Of a stretch of 64,000 nucleotides of DNA, positions 43,591 through 52,421 are shown piece by piece. Position 1 is the first letter of the stretch, and the number at the start of each line of letters is the position of its first letter. The position numbers were made by a program, and so were the translations under genes. This DNA comes from Tenacibaculum skagerrakense (GTDB lineage Bacteria > Bacteroidota > Bacteroidia > Flavobacteriales > Flavobacteriaceae). The notes beneath the pieces are model-generated. The model made no database searches. It was given only the letters and a program-made list of their open reading frames with translations, and was not told where the DNA came from. The DNA lies in assembly GCF_004345825.1 (NCBI RefSeq), contig NZ_SLXM01000006.1:186001-250000 (forward strand). The letters are read 5' to 3'.

Positions 43591-44232
43591 TTGAGAGATA
43601 CTACTAAACACCAAGGCCTTAGAAATCAATTAGCTAACGTTTTGTTAGGAAAAGGAATTACTGACCAAAAAGTACTAAATGCTGTCAGAAAAATTCCTAG
43701 ACATTTATTTATTGATAGTAGTTTTGAAGATCATGCCTATCAGGATAAAGCATTTCCTATAGCTGCAAATCAAACTATTTCTCATCCTTATACAGTAGCT
43801 TTTCAGTCACAAGTTTTAGAAGTTAAGGAAGGAGAAAAAGTGCTTGAGATTGGTACTGGTTCTGGATATCAAACTGCAGTTCTTTTAGAGTTAAAAGCAG
43901 AGGTGTATACCATTGAAAGGCAGCATGAACTATTTAAGAAAACTTCGTTGTTTTTACCGAAAATAGGTTATAGACCTAAGAAGTTTATTTTTGGTGATGG
44001 GTATAAAGGATTGCCTGAAAAAGCTCCTTTTGATAAAATTATTGTAACAGCTGGAGCTCCTTTTATTCCTAAAGCGTTGTTAGGTCAATTAAAAGTAGGA
44101 GGGAAGTTGTTAATTCCTGTAGGTGATGAAACGCAAATCATGACGTTGTTGATTCGTAAGTCTGCTAAAGAATTTGAACAACACGAATTGGGTGATTTTA
44201 AGTTTGTGCCGATGCTGGAAAAGAGGAACTGA
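43591..44232 (+). CDS. pcm: Protein-L-isoaspartate O-methyltransferase (TTG start)
   Basis: 213 residues. The repair enzyme methylates isoaspartyl residues in damaged proteins. Motifs: the start (RDTTKHQGLRNQLANVL), AVRKIPRHLFID, ISHPYTVAFQSQVLEV and the SAM motif VLEIGTGSGYQTAVLLEL. The start is TTG 43591: there is no ATG between the in-frame stop at 43567-43569 and the conserved N-terminus. Its neighbours are divergent and unrelated. Confidence 0.9.
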   Translation: MRDTTKHQGLRNQLANVLLGKGITDQKVLNAVRKIPRHLFIDSSFEDHAYQDKAFPIAANQTISHPYTVAFQSQVLEVKEGEKVLEIGTGSGYQTAVLLELKAEVYTIERQHELFKKTSLFLPKIGYRPKKFIFGDGYKGLPEKAPFDKIIVTAGAPFIPKALLGQLKVGGKLLIPVGDETQIMTLLIRKSAKEFEQHELGDFKFVPMLEKRN

Positions 44233-44276
44233 TTTTTGTGTATCTTGCTGATCATTAACAATATCCCCTAGTAATT

Positions 44277-47273
44277 ATGAAATTTCCCTTTAGTTTCACA
44301 GTAGCGTTATTTGTCAGTTTTTTAAGTTTTAAGAATTATTTCTCTATTTCTAATATTTCTTCAGAAGGTTACACTAAAGTAGCGTCAAAAAAATCCAATA
44401 CAAATTTATTACCCGTAGAAGTTCTCGGTGAAGAAGGAACGATTAAAAGTCTAAACTTCAATATTACTAATGAAATAAAAAATCAAACTAGTAAAATTTG
44501 GTTATTAGTAAATAATTTAAGTTATGAAAATAAAGGATCCATTAAGATTAATGATGAGAATTGGGTTTCATTAAATCACTCAACTACACAAGTTAATCAA
44601 AAGGAATTGGCATATGGCGGTATGGTTCATGGTGGATTTAATACTATTAGACTAACAATACCTGCTACAGGTATAAAAGAAGGAGCAAATACCATTCAAT
44701 TTAGATTTGATACTTCAGATGGTATTTCAATTGGGTATAGAGTTGTTAACATAAATCTTCTTGATGCCTCAAACACCAAGTTATTATCAGATTCTTTTTT
44801 TGAGGAAGATAATCCAAATACCTGGATTGCTCCTGAGAATAGTTCTGTATCTAAAGGTAAAGATATATGGTTTAATGAAAATTTATGGAATCATTATACT
44901 TTAAAAAACAACCAAGGTTTTTGGTATGGTAAAACAATTCCTAGTAGAAGAACAATTAGAGCGAAATGTGCTGATTGCCATACTCAAGATGGAAGGGATC
45001 TTGAGATTTTTAGCTATTCTAATTTATCAATTATAGAACGTTCAAAATTTCATGGGCTAACGGAACAAGATGGAAAAGACATCGCAGCATATATTAGAAG
45101 TTTATCCGATGGAAATAATATAGCTAGAGTTGGTAGACCTTGGAATCCACCTTATCAACCAGGGCCCATTCTTAAAGATAAGTCTACATTAGAATGGACA
45201 GCAGGTGCAGGTTTAGATTGGGTTTTAGAAAAGGATGCTGATATGTTTCCTTATCTTTTTCCAAATGGAACTTCAAAACAAGCAGTAAAAGACGTTTTTG
45301 ACTCTAATAAAATGGAAGATCGTACGCTTTTGCCACTAGCAATTCAATTTCCAGATTGGAAACATTGGTTGCCTATTGTTCATCCAAAAGATGCCTATTC
45401 AAAGAATGAATGGTGGAACAATTTAGAGTCAACTAAAAATCCGGTTAAAAATTATGAAGCTATTAGAGCAGATTTTGTTACTAATTATAATGAAAGTAAT
45501 ATTAAAAGTTTCAATGTTCCTCAGAAGTTACGTTACTTAGGGGTGGGACTTGACGGGAATTCAGGATTTAGATATTTTTTTGAAATAGGTTCTACAGATA
45601 ATAAACATTGGAGGTCTAAAGGAGGTCAAGCTAATGCAAATTTAAAAGAAGGAATTGATTTAGAATTAGCTAAAACTAGCTTGGCAAGGTTGATGGCAGT
45701 TAAAAATTTTGAATTTATGAATGAATTCAATTTACAAGATAAAGCCCCTTTACTTGTGCCAGATCCAGCTTTAGATCAACCAGGAGAAAGACAATGGCCT
45801 GTAAAATGGTATTCAGTTTTTGAAGTTCCAGCACATTTTACATCAGACAATAGTAGGCATTATGAAACTCAACAAGATAAAACAGGTCATTATGAAACAA
45901 CTACTTGGTATAACTTACAGTTTGTTTTAAATGGAGGGAATGGATTTGTTGGAGGTACAACTCCTACAGATTTTAATTATCATACACCTTTTATGGGATT
46001 TGCTGCTCATTATTCTGGAATTAATGAGCCGCTACGATATTTTTCTGCCATTAACCACATGTATCAAATTAGAACTTGGTCTGGTAATAATGGACCTGGT
46101 AATACTGGCTTTAGAATTAGAAATCAAGGAATTTGGGAAATGATGGGAACTAGTAACAGTAATCAGGAATTTTGGAATCCTTCCTATGATATTGTTAAAC
46201 AGTTAGATGCTATTGAACCTGGATTGTCCGATAAAGTTTTAGAAGCCTTATTACTACAATTTTTAACCGAGGTAGAAAAGTATGATGTAAATACTTGGCC
46301 CAGAACAATGCATGGAGGAAATTTTGAACTAGATTCGGCCTCTAAAACCACGGAAGATTTAATTAATATTCCACATTTCGGAAATCCTAATCAGGGTAGG
46401 GTCAATGAGCGATATGCTGATAAATTTTACGATATTATTCCTAGAATTCAGAATAACTTTAATGTTAGTTGTAGTATAACTAACCGAATTATTAATTGGT
46501 GTAAGGAAGCTTGGCCATTAATTGACTTTGAAAAATATTTAGAGGATAACTGTTCTGATTCTAACTGTATTTCAGCAGATATAAAATCAGGAAATACTTA
46601 TAGAATAATTACTACTCATGACAAATGTTTGAATGCAGTTGAAGCAAATGGTTATAATATTACACAACAAGTTTGTAATAATTCTGATTTAGAAAAATGG
46701 GTTATTGAAGATGCTACTAATGGTTGTTATTATATAAAAAATGTAGCTAGTCAAAAATATATAAGTGCTACAGGCGATAATAATGGAGATCATGTTGAAG
46801 AGGCTAATTTTACAGGAAATGACAATCAACAATGGCAAATTATTGAAAATAGTAATTGTAAATTAAATATTACAGCTAAAACATCAGGTAAATGTTTAGA
46901 CTTAAAAAGTGGAAGTAGTGCTGATGGTACTCATTTTCAGTTATGGTCTTGCGTTACAACCAATGGTGAAAACCGAGAGTTTACATTTGAGTTATTGACT
47001 GAAGGTACTTTAGGGACAGATGATGTTTTGTTAGCTAGCATCTTCGTATTTCCTAATCCTGTAAAAGATGTTATATACATTAATACTTCTGATTTAATTT
47101 CTAGGGAAGATATCGGTTTGAGTATATATGATATGTCGGGGAGATTAATTTTAAATAAAAAATCAGTTGAAAACGTTACAGAATTAAATGTAAGTGCTTT
47201 AACAACTGGGGTTTATTTTTTACATCTTTTTAATGATGGGAAGGTATTAAAGAAAATGTTTATTAAGGAATAA
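44277..47273 (+). CDS. Secreted T9SS cargo: c-type haem protein with ricin-type lectin domain
   Basis: 998 residues. An N-terminal signal (MKFPFSFTVALFVSFLSF) is followed by a beta-rich domain, then one haem site CADCH (231-235) inside an AKCADCHTQDGRDLEIFSYS segment. A long middle part (about 330-760) of repeated W/H-rich motifs is unassigned. A ricin B-type beta-trefoil lectin follows (about 768-905) with Q-x-W-type repeats (LEKW, NQQW, FQLW). The C-terminal ~80 residues are a T9SS type A sorting domain (FPNPVKDVIYINT). The mature protein should bind carbohydrate outside the cell while carrying haem, an unusual combination. It is a single-gene unit. Confidence 0.82.
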   Translation: MKFPFSFTVALFVSFLSFKNYFSISNISSEGYTKVASKKSNTNLLPVEVLGEEGTIKSLNFNITNEIKNQTSKIWLLVNNLSYENKGSIKINDENWVSLNHSTTQVNQKELAYGGMVHGGFNTIRLTIPATGIKEGANTIQFRFDTSDGISIGYRVVNINLLDASNTKLLSDSFFEEDNPNTWIAPENSSVSKGKDIWFNENLWNHYTLKNNQGFWYGKTIPSRRTIRAKCADCHTQDGRDLEIFSYSNLSIIERSKFHGLTEQDGKDIAAYIRSLSDGNNIARVGRPWNPPYQPGPILKDKSTLEWTAGAGLDWVLEKDADMFPYLFPNGTSKQAVKDVFDSNKMEDRTLLPLAIQFPDWKHWLPIVHPKDAYSKNEWWNNLESTKNPVKNYEAIRADFVTNYNESNIKSFNVPQKLRYLGVGLDGNSGFRYFFEIGSTDNKHWRSKGGQANANLKEGIDLELAKTSLARLMAVKNFEFMNEFNLQDKAPLLVPDPALDQPGERQWPVKWYSVFEVPAHFTSDNSRHYETQQDKTGHYETTTWYNLQFVLNGGNGFVGGTTPTDFNYHTPFMGFAAHYSGINEPLRYFSAINHMYQIRTWSGNNGPGNTGFRIRNQGIWEMMGTSNSNQEFWNPSYDIVKQLDAIEPGLSDKVLEALLLQFLTEVEKYDVNTWPRTMHGGNFELDSASKTTEDLINIPHFGNPNQGRVNERYADKFYDIIPRIQNNFNVSCSITNRIINWCKEAWPLIDFEKYLEDNCSDSNCISADIKSGNTYRIITTHDKCLNAVEANGYNITQQVCNNSDLEKWVIEDATNGCYYIKNVASQKYISATGDNNGDHVEEANFTGNDNQQWQIIENSNCKLNITAKTSGKCLDLKSGSSADGTHFQLWSCVTTNGENREFTFELLTEGTLGTDDVLLASIFVFPNPVKDVIYINTSDLISREDIGLSIYDMSGRLILNKKSVENVTELNVSALTTGVYFLHLFNDGKVLKKMFIKE

Positions 47274-47287
47274 TTTAAGTGTCAAAA

Positions 47288-47311
47288 AAATCCGCCTAAA
47301 AAAGCGGATTT
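47288..47311 (-). terminator. Terminator of the 53-aa lipoprotein gene
   Basis: AAATCCGC (47288-47295) and GCGGATTT (47304-47311) pair perfectly with an 8-nt loop; the minus strand continues with a T run. It may also end the plus-strand cargo gene transcript. Confidence 0.75.
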
Positions 47312-47338
47312 ATTGAATTTGAAAAAAGAACAATCAAC

Positions 47339-47500
47339 TTATTCTGCTGTTGCCTCAGCAACAACAACCTCTTGTTGATAGTTTTGTTGAGTTTGCTTAG
47401 TTTTTGTGTTTTGTGATAAGCCACAAGGTGCTGTACTACCACACGAAATTAATCCTAAAGAACCAACAATACAAATTGCAATAAATACTACTCTTTTCAT
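47339..47500 (-). CDS. 53-aa lipoprotein
   Basis: ATG 47500 to TAA 47339, 53 residues: signal MKRVVFIAICIVGSLGLISC, lipobox ISC, then a second pair of Cys (APCGLSQ) and a short glutamine-rich tail ending AEATAE. It is expected to be lipid-anchored and periplasm-facing. It lies immediately 3' of the solute-binding-like operon and has its own terminator; co-transcription is possible (23 bp from the stop of that operon's last gene). Such small lipoproteins are common in Flavobacteriaceae, and their function is unknown. Confidence 0.7.
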   Translation of the reverse strand: MKRVVFIAICIVGSLGLISCGSTAPCGLSQNTKTKQTQQNYQQEVVVAEATAE

Positions 47501-47523
47501 TTTATCTTATTTAGGCGTTAAAT

Positions 47524-48378
47524 TTACAAATTTTTAATTAATCTATCAGAATTAATCTTCTCCGATATAACGTTAAAGCCAACCATTTTATTTTGAATAC
47601 GTGTCAATAAATTTTTTGTGATTGGTTTTCCATCGTTCCATTCAGTAATTGAAAGCCATTCTTGAATATCATTAAGTTGTTGTTCATACCTTATCGATAA
47701 TGTTTTATCGATATCTGGAATTTCTTTAAAGTTTTCAGTACAAGAATTAATAATATTCAAGACTGTTTTTATTTGTTCAGGATTGTTTGCTAATACTTCG
47801 TCTCTAACAGCAATCACAAAACAAGGCCATGGAGTAGGGCAATCACCAACTCTTCTAAAAATACCTTCGTCTACATAGGGTTTAGTAGTAAAATGCTCCC
47901 ACATAAAATAATCGGCGTCACCATTGGTTAAAGCATCTATTCCTCCCTGAAGATTTTTAACTACTTTAAATTTTAATTTATCAATGTCCCAGCCATTATT
48001 GTAAGCATTAACAATAGCCATTAAATGCGATCCAGAACCAAATCTACTGATAGCTACAGTAGCATGTTCTAAATCTTGTATTGTTTTAAATTTTGATTTT
48101 GCCCCAACGTGAATTCCCCAAACTAAAGGACTTTGTACAAAAGTTTGTAAGATTTTTGAAGGATTTCCATCAATGATGTCTTTAATAATCCCTTCCGTTA
48201 AAACAATGGCAATATCTATTTCGCTTTCTCGTAAAGCTTTACACATGGCTCCAGTTCCACCAGAAAAATCTGTCCAACGAAGGTTGATTTTTTGTTTTGT
48301 GTACTCTTTGTTTTTAAGTGTAATGTACCAAGGGTAGTTAAAATGTTCTGGAACACCACCAACTTTTAAATCCAGCAT
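47524..48378 (-). CDS. Cytosolic periplasmic-binding-fold protein (NMT1/SsuA-like)
   Basis: 284 residues. The fold is of type II binding proteins (VGGVPEHFNYPWYITLKNK, FSGGTGAMCKALRESEIDIA, then TIQDLEHATVAISRFGSGSH). There is no signal peptide, so it stays in the cytosol, as do MqnA/MqnD enzymes or Thi5, which share this fold; none of their specific motifs is evident. It abuts the nucleoside phosphorylase gene (no gap) and lies in one operon with DUF1835. It may be an enzyme or a sensor for the same metabolite. Confidence 0.7.
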   Translation of the reverse strand: MLDLKVGGVPEHFNYPWYITLKNKEYTKQKINLRWTDFSGGTGAMCKALRESEIDIAIVLTEGIIKDIIDGNPSKILQTFVQSPLVWGIHVGAKSKFKTIQDLEHATVAISRFGSGSHLMAIVNAYNNGWDIDKLKFKVVKNLQGGIDALTNGDADYFMWEHFTTKPYVDEGIFRRVGDCPTPWPCFVIAVRDEVLANNPEQIKTVLNIINSCTENFKEIPDIDKTLSIRYEQQLNDIQEWLSITEWNDGKPITKNLLTRIQNKMVGFNVISEKINSDRLIKNL

Positions 48379-49248
48379 TTATTCAACTAATTTATCTAAC
48401 GTGTATATAATTAATTTTTCTACTAACTGCTTTGGATTAGCACTAAAAGTTCCTATGGCTCTATTAGCCAAAATAGCATTCATAGAGCAAGCATGATGTC
48501 CTAATAATTTTGATAATCCGTAAATAGCAGAAGTTTCCATTTCTAAATTGGTAATTCGATTACCGTTGTAGTTAAAACTATCTATTTTCTTATTGATGTT
48601 TGGGTCTTGTAAAGGCAATCTTAATACACGGCCTTGAGGTCCGTAAAAACCACCCGCAGTTGCTGTAATTCCTTTATAAGTTTGCTCTGAAAAAAGCTTT
48701 GTTTCTAGTTCTTTAGAGTTTTCAATTATAATTGGATACGCTTTTTTACTTGACCATTGCGTATGTGCTACAAATGCTTCTTCAATTTCAGGATTTGAAA
48801 TGTCCTCAATTTGATAAGCGTGTAGCATTCCGTTAATGTCAAGAGAATGTGAGCTTAGTAAAAAAGAATCAACAGGAATGTCATGTTGTAAAGAACCAGA
48901 AGTTCCAATTCTTGTAATATGTAAAGCAGTATGCTTTTCCTTTACTTGTCTAGTTTCTAAATCGATATTAACTAATGCGTCTAACTCGTTTATAACAATA
49001 TCTATATTATCTGGTCCAATACCAGTAGAAATTACAGATAAACGTTTTCCTTTGTAATATCCAGTTGAAGTTTTAAACTCTCTTTTTTGAGTTGTAAATT
49101 CAATAGAATCAAAGTGTTGTGTTACTTTGTCAACTCTATCTTGATCTCCAACAAAAATAATATCGGTAGCTATATGTTCGGGTCTTAAATTTAGATGATA
49201 AATACTACCATCTGGATTTAAGATTAGTTCAGAATTTTGAATATTCAT
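48379..49248 (-). CDS. Nucleoside phosphorylase (uridine phosphorylase family)
   Basis: 289 residues. The active site block GTSGSLQHDIPVDSFLLSSH and the terminal NLEMETSAIYGLSKLLG are characteristic of the PNP/UDP family. It splits a nucleoside with phosphate to base and ribose-1-phosphate, or acts on a related N-glycoside. Its ATG overlaps the stop of the DUF1835 gene by 1 bp (TAATG), and its stop abuts the binding-fold gene, so all three are tightly coupled. Confidence 0.88.
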   Translation of the reverse strand: MNIQNSELILNPDGSIYHLNLRPEHIATDIIFVGDQDRVDKVTQHFDSIEFTTQKREFKTSTGYYKGKRLSVISTGIGPDNIDIVINELDALVNIDLETRQVKEKHTALHITRIGTSGSLQHDIPVDSFLLSSHSLDINGMLHAYQIEDISNPEIEEAFVAHTQWSSKKAYPIIIENSKELETKLFSEQTYKGITATAGGFYGPQGRVLRLPLQDPNINKKIDSFNYNGNRITNLEMETSAIYGLSKLLGHHACSMNAILANRAIGTFSANPKQLVEKLIIYTLDKLVE

Positions 49249-50186
49249 TAAGATGTTAATTTCAATAACTTGTCGTTAGCATTCATATACAGATAACTGT
49301 ATTTTTTTGCTCCGCCAAGATACGAAAAATCAGAACGTAATTCTCTGTAGTAGTTAATTTGATTATTCAACACCTTAATTCCGTCTTTATTTAACTTAAC
49401 TGGATTAAAGGAAGAAAATAACTTTTTCAATTCTTTAATCTTGTGCGCGTACTGAAGATCTCCAAATCCGTAAATATCTTGTTCTTCTAATAACTGTTGA
49501 ATCAATTTAGTTTCAGAACTTGGTTTTGAGTTATATGCAGTTTTTATAATAGTGTTTTCAATGCTGTTTAAACCGTTATTAACAGATGGAAAGCGTTTTA
49601 AGTGTGCACTTATAGCTTCAGTTAAATAAATAAAAGGAGATGAAGGGTTGAATTTATGAACTGTTTCAAGTCGTAAAGGACTGTCTGAACAATACAACTG
49701 CCAAATATAATCGGCATATTCAATATCATCTTGTGTAAGTTGAACTCTATTTTGATATAAATTGATAAGTTCTTCTTTAGTTAAATGAGCAAAACCAACC
49801 ATTTTAGAACGGTTTTCAGATTTACCACTTTGTATGATGGTGATGTTTCTTCCTTTTCGGTATTTTTTTAACCAACTAACTACGGCCAACATATTTACTT
49901 GGCAAAATAAGTCGTAATCAAACCATAAAACAATTTCATCTTGATTTTGTTTACAGAGGTTTCTGTATTCTTTTAGTGTAAAATCTATAAATGTTTTTTT
50001 GGTTACTTTATAGGCATTATGTAAAAAATCAAAACGTGTTTTCCAAAAATCTTCACTTCCAACATCTCTCGTAGTTTTACCTTCACATAGCATTTCACGC
50101 CACGTGATAATTTCACCTTCTATAGAAAGGTTTTCTAAAATTTTGGTTGTAGAATCACCATTTGTGATGTGTAAAAAAGAACTCAT
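49248..50186 (-). CDS. DUF1835 domain protein
   Basis: 312 residues from ATG 50186 (MSSFLHITNGDSTTKIL), preferred over an upstream ATG because the family begins MSSFLHITNG-like. The signature LHITNGDSTTKILENLSI ... ITWREMLCEGKTT, with the conserved W-R-E-M, defines DUF1835; the later FDYDLFCQVNM and YSLYLRMN-type segments are shared in the family. It is cytosolic, function unknown. It leads the phosphorylase-binding-fold operon. Confidence 0.82.
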   Translation of the reverse strand: MSSFLHITNGDSTTKILENLSIEGEIITWREMLCEGKTTRDVGSEDFWKTRFDFLHNAYKVTKKTFIDFTLKEYRNLCKQNQDEIVLWFDYDLFCQVNMLAVVSWLKKYRKGRNITIIQSGKSENRSKMVGFAHLTKEELINLYQNRVQLTQDDIEYADYIWQLYCSDSPLRLETVHKFNPSSPFIYLTEAISAHLKRFPSVNNGLNSIENTIIKTAYNSKPSSETKLIQQLLEEQDIYGFGDLQYAHKIKELKKLFSSFNPVKLNKDGIKVLNNQINYYRELRSDFSYLGGAKKYSYLYMNANDKLLKLTS

Positions 50187-50208
50187 TTGTAGGGACTTAA
50201 TAAAAAAA

Positions 50209-50286
50209 TTTATCAATATTAATAAAAAAAAACAATACTCTTAGAATATTGTTTTGTTTGTGAATTATTTTTACGATATTGATAAA
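50209..50286. repeat. Nested inverted repeats between the eIF1-like and DUF1835 genes
   Basis: An outer inverted repeat, TTTATCAATAT (50209-50219) and ATATTGATAAA (50276-50286), encloses the inner hairpin at 50229-50255. The whole 174-bp gap contains no ORF. Besides termination, it could be an attenuator or a short structured RNA. Confidence 0.45.
50229..50255 (-). terminator. Terminator-like hairpin 3' of the eIF1-like operon
   Basis: AAAACAATA (50229-50237) and TATTGTTTT (50247-50255) pair perfectly; two further pairs extend the stem past one mismatch, and a T run follows on the minus strand. It lies 105 bp after the stop at 50361. Confidence 0.6.
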
Positions 50287-50360
50287 CTTTATGTTAAAAA
50301 AGTAAATTTTAAAAAACAGTGGTAAGGCGATTTCTAAAACCTGTTAACAGTAAAATTTAG

Positions 50361-50684
50361 CTAACCACCAACTCTTTTTACATTGAAACCTTTCTCTTTT
50401 AAAAGTTCCATAATTGTATCTCGATAATCACCTTGAATAATTATAGTATCATCCTTAAAGCTTCCGCCAACTGAAAGTTTTGTTTTAATTTCTTTGGCTA
50501 ATTTTTTAAAATCTTCAGTAGCTCCATTGTAACCATCTATAATTGTGGTAGGTTTACCTTTACGTTTTTCATATTTACAAAGTAAAGGTTCTTCTTGTAA
50601 CCAAACATCAGGTTTTTCTTCAGGAGTTGGTTCTTCAAATTGATGATCAGGAAAAAGGTTTTTAAGTTGATCTTGTAAATCCAT
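50361..50684 (-). CDS. SUI1/eIF1-like translation initiation factor (YciH type)
   Basis: 107 residues. The SUI1 core KYEKRKGKPTTIIDGYNGAT and KLSVGGSFKDDTIIIQGDYR is intact. The family recognises the start codon in eukaryotes; bacterial YciH-type members affect initiation fidelity. It lies 2 bp behind the oxygenase gene, transcribed together. It is cytosolic. Confidence 0.9.
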   Translation of the reverse strand: MDLQDQLKNLFPDHQFEEPTPEEKPDVWLQEEPLLCKYEKRKGKPTTIIDGYNGATEDFKKLAKEIKTKLSVGGSFKDDTIIIQGDYRDTIMELLKEKGFNVKRVGG

Positions 50685-50686
50685 AA

Positions 50687-51634
50687 TTACTTAATTAACC
50701 CAAGTTCTCTTAATCTTTCGTTTAAAAATTCTCCAGCAGTAATATCTTCAAATTGCTTAGGGTTTTCAGTATCAATACAGTTGTCTAAAACATCTAATTT
50801 CATGTCAGATATTGGATGCATAAAGAAAGGAATTGAATAACGTGAAGTTCCCCATAATTCTTTAGGTGGATTTACTACTCTATGAATTGTAGACTTAAGT
50901 TTGTTGTTACTATGTCTAGATAACATATCTCCAACATTAATCATTAATTCGTCTGGTTCAGCAATGGCATCAATCCATTCTCCTTCATGATTTTGAACCT
51001 GTAAACCTTTACCATGAGCTCCCATTAAAAGAGTAATTAAATTAATATCGCCATGAGCAGCAGCTCTAACAGCCCCTTTAGGTTCCTCTTTAATTGGAGG
51101 GTAATGAATAGGTCTTAAGATACTATTCCCATTAAAAATATATTGATCAAAGTATGTTTCCTCTAAACCTAAATGTAATGCTAAAGAGCGTAATACATAT
51201 TTAGCAGTTTTTTCTAACATTTTATAGGTTTGTTTTCCAACTTCATTAAACTCTGGAAGCTCTTCTACAATAACATTATCTGGATACTCTTCTTCTAACT
51301 TTGGATTATTTTCTACATACTGTCCAAAGTGCCAAAACTCTTTTAAGTCTCCTTCTTTTTTTCCTTTAGCACTTTCTTTTCCAAATGAAACATAACCACG
51401 TTGACCACCAATACCAGGAATTTCATATTTCTGTTTTGTATCAACTGGTAACTCAAAAAACTTTTTGATTTGCTCGTATAAATTCTCTACTAATTCATTG
51501 TCTAAAAAGTGTCCTTTTAAGGCAACAAATCCTATGTTTTCGTAAGCATGACCAATTTCATTAATAAATTTTTGCTTTCTACTTTCATCTCCAGACAAAA
51601 AGTCTCTTAGATCAACACTAGGTATTCTATCCAT
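50687..51634 (-). CDS. 2-oxoglutarate/Fe(II)-type oxygenase (isopenicillin-N-synthase-like family)
   Basis: 315 residues. The iron ligands are H194, D196 (HGD) and H251 (HRVVNP), followed by the 2-oxoglutarate-binding R-x-S (RYSIPF, 265-270). These dioxygenases hydroxylate or cyclise small molecules; the name comes from the fold, not from penicillin synthesis. No biosynthetic cluster is adjacent. It heads the two-gene unit with the eIF1-like factor. Confidence 0.88.
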   Translation of the reverse strand: MDRIPSVDLRDFLSGDESRKQKFINEIGHAYENIGFVALKGHFLDNELVENLYEQIKKFFELPVDTKQKYEIPGIGGQRGYVSFGKESAKGKKEGDLKEFWHFGQYVENNPKLEEEYPDNVIVEELPEFNEVGKQTYKMLEKTAKYVLRSLALHLGLEETYFDQYIFNGNSILRPIHYPPIKEEPKGAVRAAAHGDINLITLLMGAHGKGLQVQNHEGEWIDAIAEPDELMINVGDMLSRHSNNKLKSTIHRVVNPPKELWGTSRYSIPFFMHPISDMKLDVLDNCIDTENPKQFEDITAGEFLNERLRELGLIK

Positions 51635-51695
51635 TGTTAATAAGTTTGTTTATTACTTAGTGTAAAGGTAGTAAAATAGGAGGTATGCTCTAAAA

Positions 51696-52421
51696 TTATT
51701 TATTAACAAAAGGAATTAAGTAGGTAAGTGTATAATTAAAACCGAAACCTGTACCGCTATCTAGTACTTCATTGAATCCAGGAGCATATAAGGTTTTAAA
51801 ACCTAATTGATCTTCCATAGCAGTTACAATTTTAAAAGAACCACTAAATCCGACAAACAAGTTTTTAAATGTTTCTGCTTTAATTCCAAAGACAAACTCT
51901 AACCATTGGCCTGTTAATCCTGTTTCTGTAATTGGAGTTGTAACAGGTGAAGTGGGAAAGTAAATTGGAACATTAGTACTTCCAGTAGTAACATTTGGAG
52001 TATAACTATTTAATGTATGATCAAAAATAGCAACACCATACCTTCCTCCAACATAAATTTCGTTATTCATGTCGAGCCAGTTATTATAGGTGTTATAATT
52101 AGCACCAATTCTAATATAGTTTCCTTTTGAAGATGAAGTTGTATAGTCTTCAAAAGTGATTTCTTCTTCGTAACCAATTTCAGCAGCTAAATACCAACGA
52201 GAAGAAATACGGTAATCACCTACAATTTCTAACCCATTATAACTCTTATCAAAAAAACTTAATCCTGCTTTACTAAGATCTAAACCAAGACGAAGCCCGT
52301 AACCAGTTTTGTAAACAATTGAGTCTTGTTTACTTTCTTTTTTAGCCAACAAGTTTTGCGAATTAATACAAGTAAAACTTAGAAGTAAACAAAGATTAAT
52401 GAAAAATGTTAACGTGCGCAT
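51696..52421 (-). CDS. DUF6048 family outer-membrane-type protein
   Basis: 241 residues with a signal peptide (MRTLTFFINLCLLLSFTC). The remainder has alternating beta-strands with aromatic ends (GLDLSKAGLSFFDKSYNGLE, GNYIRIGANYNTYNNWL), typical of an outer-membrane barrel of the DUF6048 family. It overlaps the DUF6452 gene by 26 bp, which with rlmD upstream is the usual flavobacterial order. The function is unknown. Confidence 0.8.
   Translation of the reverse strand: MRTLTFFINLCLLLSFTCINSQNLLAKKESKQDSIVYKTGYGLRLGLDLSKAGLSFFDKSYNGLEIVGDYRISSRWYLAAEIGYEEEITFEDYTTSSSKGNYIRIGANYNTYNNWLDMNNEIYVGGRYGVAIFDHTLNSYTPNVTTGSTNVPIYFPTSPVTTPITETGLTGQWLEFVFGIKAETFKNLFVGFSGSFKIVTAMEDQLGFKTLYAPGFNEVLDSGTGFGFNYTLTYLIPFVNK

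Noticed and set aside
50687..51634. Penicillin-type biosynthesis from the isopenicillin-N-synthase name
   Set aside because: The name reflects the fold; no peptide synthetase or acyltransferase of such a pathway is nearby.
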